A stretch of DNA of 61,925 nt from the NCBI GenBank assembly GCA_029941865.1, contig JAPYTO010000010.1, positions 1 through 61,925 of the forward strand. The letters are read 5' to 3'. This DNA comes from Fuerstiella sp. (GTDB lineage Bacteria; Planctomycetota; Planctomycetia; Planctomycetales; Planctomycetaceae). Made by a program: the position numbers and the translations under genes. A model generated the notes under the pieces. It made no database searches, was not told the DNA's origin, and worked only from the letters and a program-made list of their open reading frames with translations. Shown here one piece after another: positions 1-9,452 of the stretch; position 1 is the stretch's first letter; every line of letters starts with the position of its first letter.

Positions 1-33
1 ACGGTAGACCCAGCACTCAGGACGGTTGGAGAA

Positions 34-2187
34 ATGGCTGATCTCAGTCGTGTTCGCAACATTGGAATTTCCGCTCACATCGATTCAGGAAAGACGACGC
101 TGACAGAGCGCATGCTCTATTACTGCGGACGTATTCATAAGATTCGGGATGTGAAGGGCGGCGATGGCGGCGCGACCATGGACCACATGGAACTGGAACG
201 CGAACGCGGCATTACCATCACCTCCGCAGCAACGCGAGTTGACTGGAAGAACGACGAACTGAATATTCAGGAACACGTCGTCAACATCATTGATACTCCG
301 GGCCACGTCGACTTTACCGTCGAAGTGGAACGATCGCTGCGCGTGCTGGACGGAGCCATTCTGGTTCTGTGTTCCGTCGGTGGTGTGCAGAGTCAGTCAC
401 TGACGGTTGACCGCCAGATGAAGCGTTACGGTGTTCCACGTATTGCGTTTATCAACAAGATGGACCGCACCGGTGCCAATCCGGACAAAGTGATGGCCGC
501 GATGCGGGACAAGCTTAAGACGAATGCCATTCCGCTGCAGATTCCGATCGGTGCGGAATCGAATTTTCAGGGTGTCGTTGACCTCATCCGGATGGAAGCG
601 GTTTACTGCACCGGTGAAGAGGGCGAGATTGTTGAACGCAAGGAGATCCCGCCGGAACTGAAGGAACTGGCCGAGGCCACTCGGGAAGAAATGCTGGAGG
701 CTCTCTCTCAGTTCGATGACGAACTGATGGAGGCCCTGCTGGAAGAACGAGAGGTTGAAGAAAAAGACATTCGACGAATCGTTCGCGCAGCGACGCTCGC
801 GCAGCAGATTACCCCTGTTCTGATGGGCAGTGCTTTCAAGAACAAGACTGTCCAGGAGGCTTTGGACGCAGTTACGATGTACCTGCCCTGTCCGACGGAC
901 GTGGAAGTCTTCGCGAACGACAACAGCAAGGCCGCGTTGGCCGCTGCAGAAGAGAGTGAAGACGGCAAGGTTGCCAAAGTCAGGCTGACGAACGACGACA
1001 AAGGCCCCATGGTAGCGATGGCGTTCAAAACCGTCGTGGAATCCTTCGGTCAGTTGACGTACATGCGCGTCTATCAGGGCACGATTAAGAAGGGCGAGTC
1101 GTATATTAACGCCCGAACCGGAAACACCGTTCGTTTTGGTCGCCTTGTGCGAATGCACTCGAATGACCGCCAGGATATTGACGAGGGCGTCGCCGGGGAC
1201 ATCATGGCGGTTGTCGGCGTCGACTGTGCCTCCGGGGATACGTTCCTGGGCGGCGGTGTCGAGTACTCGCTGGAAAATATCTTCGTGGCGGATCCTGTGA
1301 TTCGTCTTTCGATCGAGCCTGCCAAGCGTGAGGATGCTGACAAACTCGTCAAGGCGCTGGAGCGGTTCCGGCGTGAAGACCCCACTTTCAGAGTACTTTC
1401 TGATGAGGAAACCCAACAGACGCTGATCGCCGGAATGGGGCAATTGCATCTGGATGTTTACGTGGAACGCATTAAGCGTGAATACAAATGCGAATGCCTG
1501 ATCGGTGAACCTCGCGTGTCATATCGTGAACGCCCGACGAAATCGATCGAGTTTAATCACAAACGAGCGAAGCAATCTGGTGGTTCCGGTCAGTACGGAC
1601 ACGTTGTCGGAATCATGGAACCGCTGCCGGAAGACGCGGAAGAGGCCTTTGAATTTGTTGACGAAATTCGTGGTGGACGCATTCCTAGGGAATATATCCC
1701 GGCATGTGAACACGGTTTTCGTGACCAGATGGGCAAAGGCCCACTCGGTGAGTACGAGATCGTTGGCGTGAAGGTCAGTCTGCAGGACGGAAGCTTTCAC
1801 GATGTGGACTCGTCCGACATGGCGTTCCGTCTTTGTGCGGCGGAAGCCATGCGTGTATCGATTCTTCCTAAGTGCGGCATGGCGTTGCTGGAACCAATCA
1901 TGAAGCTGGAGATCGAGACTCCGGACGAGTTTCAGGGTGGCGTGACCGGACATCTGGCCAGCAAGCGAGGTATCGTCGCGTCATCTGACGTAACCGATGG
2001 CAACTGCATTATTCTGGCGGAAGTTCCGCTGGCGGAAATGTTTGACTATGCCAACGAAATCCGTTCCATGACTCAGGGTAAGGGAACGTTCAGCATGGAG
2101 TTCCTGTGCTATCGTCAGGCACCAAAGAACATTCAGATGGACGTTCTGGCCAAGCGACGAAAAGAAAAAGAAGAACTGAAGAAATAG
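34..2187 (+). CDS. fusA: Translation elongation factor G, spd/mitochondrial-like type
   Basis: GTPase that drives ribosomal translocation (and in some paralogues ribosome recycling). Seen: 717 aa, full EF-G length; G1 motif AHIDSGKTT at residues 14-22, DTPGHVD at 87-93, NKMD at 141-144, then domains II-V with GQLHLDV and the domain [16 protein letters not shown] stretch. The Ser in AHIDSGKTT and the overall G-domain wording resemble mitochondrial EF-G1 rather than the AHIDAGKTT of canonical bacterial EF-G. Known: planctomycetes, spirochaetes and some deltaproteobacteria carry spdEFG forms that are sisters of mitochondrial EF-Gs. Inference: this is an spdEFG1-type protein. No str-operon genes (rpsL, rpsG, tuf) follow it, so it is a stand-alone gene. 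It ends in a strong terminator. Confidence 0.96.
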   Translation: MADLSRVRNIGISAHIDSGKTTLTERMLYYCGRIHKIRDVKGGDGGATMDHMELERERGITITSAATRVDWKNDELNIQEHVVNIIDTPGHVDFTVEVERSLRVLDGAILVLCSVGGVQSQSLTVDRQMKRYGVPRIAFINKMDRTGANPDKVMAAMRDKLKTNAIPLQIPIGAESNFQGVVDLIRMEAVYCTGEEGEIVERKEIPPELKELAEATREEMLEALSQFDDELMEALLEEREVEEKDIRRIVRAATLAQQITPVLMGSAFKNKTVQEALDAVTMYLPCPTDVEVFANDNSKAALAAAEESEDGKVAKVRLTNDDKGPMVAMAFKTVVESFGQLTYMRVYQGTIKKGESYINARTGNTVRFGRLVRMHSNDRQDIDEGVAGDIMAVVGVDCASGDTFLGGGVEYSLENIFVADPVIRLSIEPAKREDADKLVKALERFRREDPTFRVLSDEETQQTLIAGMGQLHLDVYVERIKREYKCECLIGEPRVSYRERPTKSIEFNHKRAKQSGGSGQYGHVVGIMEPLPEDAEEAFEFVDEIRGGRIPREYIPACEHGFRDQMGKGPLGEYEIVGVKVSLQDGSFHDVDSSDMAFRLCAAEAMRVSILPKCGMALLEPIMKLEIETPDEFQGGVTGHLASKRGIVASSDVTDGNCIILAEVPLAEMFDYANEIRSMTQGKGTFSMEFLCYRQAPKNIQMDVLAKRRKEKEELKK

Positions 2188-2227
2188 CAGCTGGTTTCCG
2201 GACTCGCTGACTTCAGTTTTTGAGACC

Positions 2228-2267
2228 ACGCCGGCGGACGCATTTTGCGTTTGCCGGCGTTTTTTTT
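2228..2267 (+). terminator. Intrinsic terminator after fusA
   Basis: A perfect 8-bp stem ACGCCGGC (2228-2235) / GCCGGCGT (2253-2260) closes a 17-nt loop and is followed by an unbroken T run ending at 2267. It lies 40 bp past the fusA stop and separates it from the convergent hydrolase gene. Confidence 0.9.
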
Positions 2268-2399
2268 GTGCGCCGCGGTGATGGTTGACGCCGGGGCGCC
2301 CGCCTGCATGAATCGAGGCTGCGCCGGGAAAGCGACTGATTTCTGACGGTCAACCACCAGCTCAACTGGTAAGCACTCATGAGGACTCGCCATTCTTGA

Positions 2400-2467
2400 T
2401 ACAAGCACGCTGCGCAAGCAAGTGTTACAAGCACACGAGATCCACTCGCTGGCGCTTATAGCTTGTA
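2400..2467. repeat. Small direct/inverted repeat cluster
   Basis: TACAAGCAC occurs at 2400-2408 and again at 2426-2434, and the inverse GCTTGTA lies at 2461-2467. This could fold into a small hairpin in the gap between two convergent genes. It may be a degraded dispersed palindrome; no function is evident. Confidence 0.4.
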
Positions 2468-2519
2468 TTGCGGCCCCTGCCGGGGACCACCGGTTCTGAT
2501 TGACCGCCGTTCGCTGTCA

Positions 2520-4859
2520 TTACGGGGCAGGCCAGTTCAGGTGTTTGTGAAGAAACGCATAGGTGTCCTTCCCGTTAATCGTATGCGGTCCCACAAACCA
2601 TTCGATCTGAGTCCGATCGCCGATACCGAGTTTCGCCGCATACAGGTGACGGACCTTGGCGTACTCGTACGCCACCCAGTCGTCTTCACCAACACCATCG
2701 AAGTGACCGCGTTCCACCATGAACGGTCTGGGGCAGATCATGGCTGCCATCTCGTAGTAATTAAACGTGCTGCCCAGATCCCATTCAAAGATCTCGTATT
2801 CGCCCGTCCAGACATAGCTGAAGTTCAGACGTGTGCTGGCGTTCTTGCGCACCCACTCATTGAAATCCGCCGAACAGATTGACAGGCAGTAGTCAGTCAC
2901 GAGAGCCGGGATTCGCATGGCCGATTTGCCTCCGTAGCTCAGGCCATAAAAACCGATACGGTCAGGATCGACGAACGACTGAGACTTCAGCCAGTTGACG
3001 ATCTGCTGGTGCTGCGGCACGATGACCGAAAACAGAGTCTTGCCGAGAGGATTGGCCTTTCGCTGCAGCGTGCGAAATCGGTCCTGGAAAATGTACGGGT
3101 TCTGTGGAGCAAACGTGATGAAGCCTCGCTCACACAGCTTTGCTGCAAAGTCGTGATAAGCTCGATGATCGTCAAGGAACGTGTCTGTGGGGCGACCTTC
3201 CAGTCCGTGCTGGCAAACCACAACCGGACGCTTTTGTCCAGGCTTCAGATTTTTGGGAAGCAACAGCACGCCGTAGGCGAATACGTCAGGAAACACATCC
3301 AGCACAACTTCGTGCCCGGTCCATTTATCGGTCTCCCACGACTTGCGGGAGCGAGCTTTGAACGGCAGCAGGTCGTTGTCAAATTCGCCGATGACGTCTT
3401 TGCGAAACGTCTCTCGATACGCTTCTGACGATTTTTCGTAGGCATCCACCGACGATGTGTTCAGCTTGTTCAGGTATTCCTTGCGGACAAAGGGGCTCTC
3501 TCGCAGCAGTGCCTGGTTGTGGCGGTCGATCTGTTCAAACTGTCGCTGCTGCCGTTTCTGGATGGCTTCGGTTCGATCGACAAGACCCTCGGGCCTCGTC
3601 GTCGTCGCCGTTCGTTTGACCCCAGCGGTATTCACGCCGTCGCCGCCTACCGCGGCCAGAAAGGCCGGCAGTGCGACGTTGCAGAACGAGTTTGTGTCTC
3701 CGAAAACGTTCGTGATTCCACCAGTCGGCGTACCCGCTTCCTTCAGTTTTGCTGCGACATCGGCAATGGCGTCAAGTTCGTCACGCACCTTCTGAGAGGA
3801 TGGCGTTTGCAGTTCGGCCGGAGCGCCGCCGTCTCCGGAGAGCTCGACCTCTGGCCAGTTGGCAACGTCAACAATCAGTCGTCGTGGTAGTACCATGGTC
3901 CCCAGCTCGGCGCCGCCGAATTCTCGCAGCAAGCCAAAGACGTTGCGGTCCAGCGGCTCCTGCCAGCTGCGTTCCCGAGGTCCCATCGCACCGGATACGC
4001 AGACGGCATCAATTCGTGTGTCAAGTGCCGCCGCATACAGAGCCAGCAGACCACCTTCACCGTAACCAATGACACCGATCCGTGGGTCTTCGCCGTCAGC
4101 GTCATTTTTGAACCAGTCGACGGCCCCCAGCACCTTCTGCAACTCGTAGCCGATCAGGTGACGTCCGAGTTCAAATGCAGAACGATACAGATACTCCCGA
4201 TTCGTTAAGTTGGCTCGACCGTTGCGCTTGCTGCGCTCACGACTGATCAGCGCCGGGACCACAACCCGGAAGCCGGCTTCGACGGCACGGCGAGCAAACT
4301 GTGCTTCCGGCGGTACACCGTCAACGAAACCGCAGATTTGCTCCGGAGACTGGTCGGCGTCCGGAATTGCCACGACGTTGCCAATCGAGGTCCCTTTCGG
4401 AATCAACAGAAGCCCCTCGCCATAGATGGACGCCAGGTTCTTTGCTGTTGGTGCCGGATCCGCCAGAACGGGCCAGCGAATCTCGTAGGCCTTGAATCGA
4501 TCACCTGCCGCAACTACGCCGCGATCGTCGACGGTAGCCACGATTTCCGGCGAATCGAACGACATCCGTTCGTCGCGGCCACCCAGAATATTCCTGAGCC
4601 GTCGCCGATTGGGCTCGATCGATCCATTGTAGGCGGCAGCCGAAGACAGGTCACGGTTCCAGAATCTCGCACGACCGCTTTTGGATTCAGCAATCTTCCG
4701 CAGCAGAAATCGGTCAATGCCGTCAACCATGTCTGAGGCGAAGTCGATCTCACCGGTCAACGGAAGTGTGCCCTCAGGCTGCTGCGCAAGCGCCGTTGTC
4801 GCGGAAGAAGGAACCAGGAACGAAAGGCATAAACACCGAAACATAGCGTTACGAAGCAC
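2520..4859 (-). CDS. Exported tandem alpha/beta-hydrolase (acetylxylan esterase/dienelactone hydrolase-like)
   Basis: Probable secreted esterase acting outside the cytoplasm. Seen: 779 aa starting with a signal peptide (hydrophobic core near residues 7-22, cleavage near ALAQQ). Two hydrolase-like halves are visible. The first has the nucleophile-elbow region GYGEGG at 265-270, where the serine position is Gly, so it lacks the catalytic Ser. The second has an intact GLSYGG elbow near 639-644 and a late His in a GPH context near the C-terminus, as expected of a working triad. Known: planctomycetes encode many large exported esterases of this sort for polysaccharide deacetylation. Inference: the C-terminal half is catalytic and the N-terminal half structural or substrate-binding. 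Convergent to fusA; no co-oriented neighbour. Substrate unknown. Confidence 0.75.
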   Translation of the reverse strand: MLRNAMFRCLCLSFLVPSSATTALAQQPEGTLPLTGEIDFASDMVDGIDRFLLRKIAESKSGRARFWNRDLSSAAAYNGSIEPNRRRLRNILGGRDERMSFDSPEIVATVDDRGVVAAGDRFKAYEIRWPVLADPAPTAKNLASIYGEGLLLIPKGTSIGNVVAIPDADQSPEQICGFVDGVPPEAQFARRAVEAGFRVVVPALISRERSKRNGRANLTNREYLYRSAFELGRHLIGYELQKVLGAVDWFKNDADGEDPRIGVIGYGEGGLLALYAAALDTRIDAVCVSGAMGPRERSWQEPLDRNVFGLLREFGGAELGTMVLPRRLIVDVANWPEVELSGDGGAPAELQTPSSQKVRDELDAIADVAAKLKEAGTPTGGITNVFGDTNSFCNVALPAFLAAVGGDGVNTAGVKRTATTTRPEGLVDRTEAIQKRQQRQFEQIDRHNQALLRESPFVRKEYLNKLNTSSVDAYEKSSEAYRETFRKDVIGEFDNDLLPFKARSRKSWETDKWTGHEVVLDVFPDVFAYGVLLLPKNLKPGQKRPVVVCQHGLEGRPTDTFLDDHRAYHDFAAKLCERGFITFAPQNPYIFQDRFRTLQRKANPLGKTLFSVIVPQHQQIVNWLKSQSFVDPDRIGFYGLSYGGKSAMRIPALVTDYCLSICSADFNEWVRKNASTRLNFSYVWTGEYEIFEWDLGSTFNYYEMAAMICPRPFMVERGHFDGVGEDDWVAYEYAKVRHLYAAKLGIGDRTQIEWFVGPHTINGKDTYAFLHKHLNWPAP

Positions 4860-4980
4860 GGCAATCCTCCACTGCGGTCACAGGACGTCAATGCAGATAG
4901 TGTGTCGGGAAGTCGTGGAAGATTCCACTCAAGGTGATGAAGGCAGTGGGTGCGCTCACGGATTGCGGTTGCGGACTTTT

Positions 4981-5069
4981 GGGTGGCCGTGGCTGGACTG
5001 AGCTTGCGAAGGGGAGTCAAACCGGCGCTGCCGGCCCCGGTGTTTCACTCGTTCCTCGCTCCAACCCCG
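4981..5069 (-). repeat. Dispersed repeat, copy A
   Basis: Read on the minus strand this begins GGGGTTGGAGCGAGG and continues with a (A/T)ACGAGTGAAAC block, then later CTTCGCAAGCTCAGTCCA and ends GGCCACCC. The same blocks in the same order occur at 42250-42316 on the plus strand with one mismatch in each of the two long blocks and a shorter middle. This copy has an extra GC-rich palindromic middle (CCGGCGCTGCCGG). It is a non-coding repeat present at least twice in the window. Confidence 0.75.
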
Positions 5070-5427
5070 GCCACATTCACTGACTCCACAATCATCCACG
5101 AGCGTACTCGAAGGCAGTGCCGGGCTCGTAAACGCGATATCCGGCCTCTCTGAATCGTTCGACGAACGAGCGGGGACGCAGCCCACGGACATTCGTTTAC
5201 CGCGGACGTGCGGTTTCCAGACACGACTCAAAGCGACCATTCCGCCGGCTGGAATCGGCCTGTCGCCCCGACCTGTCCGGTGCATGGTGGACCTGCAGAT
5301 TCTACGACCGTCAGAATCCCTGTGACGTGTCGCTGGAATGAAGGGCCGTGTGGCTTTTTGGCAACACTCGACGCCAAATGTGGTAATGTTTTCGGACCGG
5401 GAACTCTGCGTAAGCTGCAGTGAATGA

Positions 5428-5469
5428 GACCAAATAAGTCAATATCGGTCATTTTTGTGACAAATAAGT
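5428..5469 (+). promoter_or_regulatory. Candidate operators: two CAAATAAGT direct repeats 30 bp apart
   Basis: CAAATAAGT occurs at 5431-5439 and 5461-5469, each preceded by GA or GAC, so equivalent bases are exactly 30 bp apart, close to three helical turns. Between them is GGTCATTTTTGTGAC with inverted ends. The pair lies about 65-100 bp before the DeoR-family gene. DeoR-type repressors often bind several spaced sites in their own promoter, so autoregulation or control of the microcompartment genes is a reasonable inference, not shown. Confidence 0.5.
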
Positions 5470-5494
5470 TGCATAATCATGCTGTACACGTCAA

Positions 5495-5511
5495 GTTATG
5501 ACGTCATTAAC
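5495..5511. promoter_or_regulatory. Near-palindrome centred on TGACGTCA
   Basis: A perfect 8-bp palindrome TGACGTCA at 5499-5506 sits in the wider near-palindrome GTTATGACGTCATTAAC, 21-37 bp before the regulator's start codon. This is a plausible protein-binding site overlapping the promoter or leader. No direct evidence of function. Confidence 0.4.
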
Positions 5512-5531
5512 AGTCAGTTGCGGTCACTTTT

Positions 5532-6314
5532 ATGATGATTACCGACGAACGTCGCAGCAGAATCCTCCAAATTGCGGAGGAATCGGGCTTTGTCTCCCTG
5601 CAGCGATTGGTCGCTGCAGTGGGAGCAAGCGAGTCGACGGTACGTCGCGATCTCGAATTTCTGGACGCTCAGGGACATTTGCACCGGACTCGGGGCGGGG
5701 CGGCCTATGCGGGAGATTCATTGGCCGACTTTGACGTCCGGCAAAATCGAGCGTCTGTCCAGAAGCGACGGATCGCTCAACGAACGGCTGAGCTGATTTC
5801 GGTCGGCGAGACGGTGCTGCTGGATGGTGGCACGACAACGCTGGAGGTCGCAAAGAATCTGAACGGGAAAAGTCTACAGGTGGTGACAAACTCACTGCCG
5901 ATTGCGTCTCTGTTGATGAATCAGCCACAGATCGAACTGATTTTTATTGGTGGCTATGTCTATCCGAAGACGGGGGTCGCTCTGGGAGACCAGGCAATCT
6001 CGGCATTGACGAGCATCAACGTGTCTCGATTGGTCATGAGTGCTGGCGGAGTGACGCGGGACGGTCTGTTCAACAGCAACGCACTGCTGGTGGAGACAGA
6101 GCGTCAAATGATCAGTGCGGCTGAACATGTCACTCTGGTGGCTGACAGCAGCAAGTTCGGGCAGCGGGCACTGTCGCAACTGTGTCCCCTGGACGCCGTA
6201 AGTGAAATCGTCACGGATGACGGACTGTCGGAAGAATGGAAGCAGACCCTGAGAGCCAGAGGCATTGCGTTGGAGGTGGTGGACTTGACATCAGGGACGG
6301 CAGTTGAGTGTTGA
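5532..6314 (+). CDS. DeoR-family transcriptional regulator of the microcompartment locus
   Basis: Sugar-phosphate-responsive repressor. Seen: 260 aa; N-terminal winged helix-turn-helix (about residues 5-58) with the family-typical STVRRDLEFLDAQG recognition region and RTRGGA end, then a DeoRC effector domain with DGGTTT and the characteristic SAGGV stretch. A second in-frame ATG follows directly at 5535. It is the first gene of a same-strand cluster of BMC genes. Known: PVM-type microcompartment loci commonly begin with a DeoR-type regulator, and this family usually senses phosphorylated sugars. Inference: it responds to an intermediate of fucose/rhamnose breakdown such as a ketose-1-phosphate or DHAP. 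The repeated sites upstream are candidate operators. Confidence 0.88.
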   Translation: MMITDERRSRILQIAEESGFVSLQRLVAAVGASESTVRRDLEFLDAQGHLHRTRGGAAYAGDSLADFDVRQNRASVQKRRIAQRTAELISVGETVLLDGGTTTLEVAKNLNGKSLQVVTNSLPIASLLMNQPQIELIFIGGYVYPKTGVALGDQAISALTSINVSRLVMSAGGVTRDGLFNSNALLVETERQMISAAEHVTLVADSSKFGQRALSQLCPLDAVSEIVTDDGLSEEWKQTLRARGIALEVVDLTSGTAVEC

Positions 6315-6371
6315 TGCAACCATAACGCTGTGCATGCCGAGGCTGGGTAGTGTTTGAGTAAATAGCAATAG

Positions 6372-6400
6372 AGCGTGCTGCGACCCGTGGTCGTAGCGCT
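6372..6400 (+). repeat. Hairpin between deoR-type gene and pduL
   Basis: AGCGTGCTGCGACC (6372-6385) pairs with GGTCGTAGCGCT (6389-6400) around a 3-nt loop, with a 2-nt bulge and one G-U pair. There is no T run, so it is a poor intrinsic terminator; it could attenuate, process or stabilise the message between regulator and operon, or be one of the local palindromic repeats. Confidence 0.5.
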
Positions 6401-6519
6401 GACAGTCAGGATGCTGGCTGTGATGTAAGAATAATCAGGAAGAGCGGTTTGTCCGCTTGTTGCGTCACGCGGAGCGGGACGGCTAGTTTCACGGAGGACT
6501 GACCTGGAGAACAACTGAA

Positions 6520-7290
6520 GTGGTTTCAGCAACAGCAATTCAACGGACCGACGTCGAACGCATTGTGCGTGACGTATTGGCTCGTCATTCCGGTGGTGGT
6601 TTCACGAAGGCCACGGCCGATGGGATTCCCGTTCTGCGTGGCGGTGGCACAAACGTGGCCGAGCAGTCGGGGGCAGCGGCGGAAAACCGAAATCCCCTGC
6701 TGGTGAATATTTCGGCTCGTCACGTCCATCTGACTCAGGAACACGTCGAAATTCTGTACGGTGCAGGCGCGACATTGACGCCGCAGAAGAATCTGTATCA
6801 GGACGGCTATTTTGCGGCGGAAGAAACTGTGGCCGTGGTCGGTCCTCGGCGGCGGATGATTCCCAACGTCCGAGTGCTGGGTCCCTGTCGCGATGACTCA
6901 CAAATTGAATTGGCGTTCACGGACGGCATTTCACTGGGCATCGACCTGCCGGTCAGAATTTCCGGCAACGTTCAGGGCACTCCTGGCTGCGTGTTGGTGG
7001 GACCAGAGGGAGTTGTCGAACTGCAGCAGGGCGTGATTAGAGCCATGCGGCACGTTCACATGGGCGCGGCGGATCTGGCGTATTACGGCGTCAACGACAA
7101 AGACAGTATTCATCTGCGAGTGGAATCACCTGGCTGCACGACGGTGCTGGAGGATCTGGTGGTTCGGGCAGGAGACAACATCAAACTGGAAGTACATCTG
7201 GACACCGACGAAGGCAACGCCATCAACCTCGAAAAAGCGACGACGGTGGAGTTGGTGAAACCGGAACCATGTGCCTGTCAGGGGCACTAA
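6520..7290 (+). CDS. pduL: PduL-type phosphate acyltransferase, microcompartment cargo
   Basis: Converts acyl-CoA (here probably lactyl-CoA) and phosphate to acyl-phosphate and CoA, recycling CoA inside the organelle. Seen: 256 aa; GTG start with GGAGA 9 bp upstream. N-terminal amphipathic stretch [14 protein letters not shown] (about 10-23) looks like an encapsulation peptide and is joined by a Gly/Ala-rich linker to two PduL beta-barrel halves. Zinc-binding motifs RHVHL (67-71) and RHVHM (177-181) are both intact. Followed directly by shell genes. Known: PduL is the conserved phosphotransacylase of catabolic BMCs. Substrate identity is inferred from the aldolase and dehydrogenase genes downstream. 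Confidence 0.93.
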   Translation: MVSATAIQRTDVERIVRDVLARHSGGGFTKATADGIPVLRGGGTNVAEQSGAAAENRNPLLVNISARHVHLTQEHVEILYGAGATLTPQKNLYQDGYFAAEETVAVVGPRRRMIPNVRVLGPCRDDSQIELAFTDGISLGIDLPVRISGNVQGTPGCVLVGPEGVVELQQGVIRAMRHVHMGAADLAYYGVNDKDSIHLRVESPGCTTVLEDLVVRAGDNIKLEVHLDTDEGNAINLEKATTVELVKPEPCACQGH

Positions 7291-7446
7291 AGACTAACCG
7301 TTCCCGGACTCCGGTTTGGGAACAACAGAAGAAGTGTTCGGCTCTGAAGTGTCGGGCAGTGGAACAAACCAACAGCTACGGATTGCTGTTTTACAAGTTT
7401 GCCCAGGCGTTGGTGGAATCAACGACGAAGGCGGGAGAGTGATGAA

Positions 7447-7743
7447 ATGGCGAAAGCAATGGAAGCTCTTGGGATGATCGAAACGAAGGGCTTCGTGTGC
7501 ATGCTCGAAGCCGTCGATACGATGCTCAAGGCAGCAAATGTTGAGATGGTTGGTTGGGACAAGGTCGGCAGCGGCCTGGTCACGTCCTTCATCGTGGGTG
7601 ACGTTGGTGCTGTGAAAGCAGCCATCGATGCGGGTGCTCAGGCCGCGTCCAAGTTGGGCGAAGTCGTAAGCGTGGAAGTCATTCCTCGCCCGCACGAAGA
7701 ATTGGTTGCCGTCCTGCCAAAGGCCAAGGCGAAGAAGTCGTAA
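7447..7743 (+). CDS. BMC-H hexameric shell protein 1
   Basis: Single-domain Pfam BMC protein that tiles the facets of the shell as cyclic hexamers. Seen: 98 aa from the ATG at 7447, preceded by GGGAGAG; a longer frame upstream lacks homology and is rejected. Starts [16 protein letters not shown], the hallmark first strand, and has KVGSGLVT in the pore-loop position and IPRPHEEL near the end. The C-terminal tail is Lys/Ala rich. The Ser in the pore motif would give a polar pore. It is close in sequence to the next gene, so the pair probably arose by duplication and may co-assemble. Confidence 0.95.
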   Translation: MAKAMEALGMIETKGFVCMLEAVDTMLKAANVEMVGWDKVGSGLVTSFIVGDVGAVKAAIDAGAQAASKLGEVVSVEVIPRPHEELVAVLPKAKAKKS

Positions 7744-7828
7744 CTTAAGTTAACAATCCGCCGGTCTCAGTTGGCAGTTCAACGGATGACCGACGAGTGA
7801 TATCTGACAACTCCATTAGGAAACAACA

Positions 7829-8095
7829 ATGTCTGAAGCAATTGGAATGATCGAGACCAAGGGTCTGGTCGCTCAGATCCAGGCATCCGATGCGATGCTG
7901 AAGGCCGCCAACGTGTCTCTGGTAAAACAGGTGCAAATCGGCGGTGCGTTTGTGACAACGATCATCAAGGGCGATGTCGGTTCGGTTCGAGCCGCCGTTG
8001 ATGCCGGAGCGGCAGTGGCTTCTCAGAGCGGTGAACTGGTGAGTGCTCACCTGATTCCTCGCCCCGAGCAAACCCTGCTGGATCAGTTCGTGTAA
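7829..8095 (+). CDS. BMC-H hexameric shell protein 2
   Basis: Second facet protein, 88 aa, with a GGAAAC sequence ahead of the ATG. Starts MSEAIGMIETKGLV and has QIGGAFVT in the pore position, where the first paralogue has GSG, so the two hexamers should have different pore linings. Lacks the Lys/Ala tail of its neighbour and ends soon after IPRPEQTL. Together with three pentamer genes this completes a minimal shell; no trimeric BMC-T gene is present, which agrees with what is known of PVM-type loci. Confidence 0.95.
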   Translation: MSEAIGMIETKGLVAQIQASDAMLKAANVSLVKQVQIGGAFVTTIIKGDVGSVRAAVDAGAAVASQSGELVSAHLIPRPEQTLLDQFV

Positions 8096-8216
8096 CGGCG
8101 GTGCCGACCGCCAGCGGATGCGGGCTGACGCCCGGAGTTGCTGACACGGCCCGCACTGAAAATCAAGACGAAGCCGATTTCCCAAATCTAAAATGTCACG
8201 GAGGGCGAAGGACAAC

Positions 8217-9404
8217 ATGAAGGTTTTGGTAGCCAATCTGGGTTCCACGAGTTTCAAGTACCGACTGTTTGATCTGTCGGACGAGACTCAACTTGCGCGA
8301 GGCGGCATTGATCGCATTGGGGAAGCGGAAAGCCATTGTGTCGTGGAAATTGGCGATCATCGATCGGAAAGTCGACAGAACATACCGGATCACGCAGCGG
8401 CCGTGGGCATTTGCCTGCAGCAACTGACCGATCCGGAACACGGCTGTCTGAATTCCGTCGATGAGGTTGCGGGCATTGGCTTTAAAGCCGTGTTCGCAGG
8501 CAGCCTGAGTGGAGTTCGCATCGTCGATACGGAGCTGCTGGAAAAGATGGAGGCCTTGTCCGACATCGCTCCGGCACATAATCCTCCGTACGTGAGTGCG
8601 ATGCGTCAATTACAGAAAGCGTTTCCTCAGATTCCACTGGTGGCGGCGTTGGAAACCGGTTTTCACGAAACCATTCCTTTTGAGCATCGGGCGTACGCAG
8701 TTCCGTACGAATGGTACACAGACCACGAAATACGTCGCTGGGGTTTTCATGGCGCCAGTCACCGATTTATCGCGGGACGTGTTGCCGAAGTCCTGGGGCG
8801 TGATGATTTGAAGGTGATTAGTTGCCATCTGGGTGGCAGCGCTTCCATCTGTGCGATTCGCGAAGGTGAAAGCCACGCAGCTTCGATGGGGATGAGTCCT
8901 CAGGGAGGTCTGCCGAATAATAACCGAGTGGGTGATTTTGACGCTTACGCCATTCCCGTGATTATGAAAGCCACAGGGCTGACGTTTGAGGAAGTGCTGG
9001 CGGAAATGAGTTCCAAAGGCGGGCTGCTGGGAATCAGCGGACTGAGCGGTGACTGCCGTGATCTGGAAGATGCGGCGGCTGAAGGGCACGATCGGGCGGA
9101 CAAGGCGCTAAAACTGTTTGAAGCGTCGATCCGGTCTTATGTCGGTTCCTACATGGCCTTGCTGGGTGGAGCGGATGTGATCGTCTTCACCGGTGGCATC
9201 GGGGAGAACAGCGAACGGATTCGAACCAACGTCTGCCGCAGTATGGAATGGGCGGGCGTGGAGCTGTGTTCTGAAAAGAATGGGGCAGTGGCGCGAGGGG
9301 CGGAAGTCTGCATTAATGCTGATGGCAGCAGAGTGCAGGTTTGGGTGATTCCCACGAACGAAGAAATCGTTGTGGCCAGGCAGACAGCTGCGGCCATCGG
9401 GTGA
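8217..9404 (+). CDS. ackA: Acetate kinase family protein (probable lactyl/acyl-phosphate kinase)
   Basis: Makes ATP from acyl-phosphate and ADP, releasing the free acid. Seen: 395 aa from the ATG at 8217, which has GGAGGG 11 bp upstream; an in-frame ATG at 8193 has no ribosome-binding site. ASKHA-fold motifs are present in order: [52 protein letters not shown] and FTGGIGENS. Several differ from typical AckA (for example NAGSSS, DTAFH, MGTRSGD), so substrate preference may be altered, fitting a lactyl-phosphate role. No encapsulation-like helix is visible, so it may work outside the shell. Sits between BMC-H and BMC-P genes. Confidence 0.88.
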   Translation: MKVLVANLGSTSFKYRLFDLSDETQLARGGIDRIGEAESHCVVEIGDHRSESRQNIPDHAAAVGICLQQLTDPEHGCLNSVDEVAGIGFKAVFAGSLSGVRIVDTELLEKMEALSDIAPAHNPPYVSAMRQLQKAFPQIPLVAALETGFHETIPFEHRAYAVPYEWYTDHEIRRWGFHGASHRFIAGRVAEVLGRDDLKVISCHLGGSASICAIREGESHAASMGMSPQGGLPNNNRVGDFDAYAIPVIMKATGLTFEEVLAEMSSKGGLLGISGLSGDCRDLEDAAAEGHDRADKALKLFEASIRSYVGSYMALLGGADVIVFTGGIGENSERIRTNVCRSMEWAGVELCSEKNGAVARGAEVCINADGSRVQVWVIPTNEEIVVARQTAAAIG

Positions 9405-9415
9405 AATCGTTGTAC

Positions 9416-9432
9416 GTCAGGCCCGGCCTGAT
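9416..9432. repeat. GTCAGGC-type palindrome, single copy
   Basis: GTCAGGCCCGGCCTGAT is an inverted repeat (TCAGGC / GCCTGA) between ackA and the first BMC-P gene. It belongs to the same family as the paired elements at 10431-10475 and 13275-13323 in later gaps of this locus. Confidence 0.6.
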
Positions 9433-9452
9433 CTACCTGGAAAGGCAATGAA

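Larger units (their letters stand above)
4860..5531. other. Intergenic region upstream of the microcompartment regulator
   Basis: 672 bases without a convincing gene, between the divergent hydrolase and deoR-type genes. It holds one copy of a dispersed repeat (4981-5069) and, in its last 110 bases, an AT-rich stretch with repeated sites listed separately. Short open frames here have no start context or recognisable protein. Confidence 0.6.

Noticed and set aside
397..1449. 350-residue open frame antisense to fusA
   Set aside because: Lies wholly in a well-supported gene, has no recognisable motif or start context, and is the expected shadow of GC-rich coding DNA.
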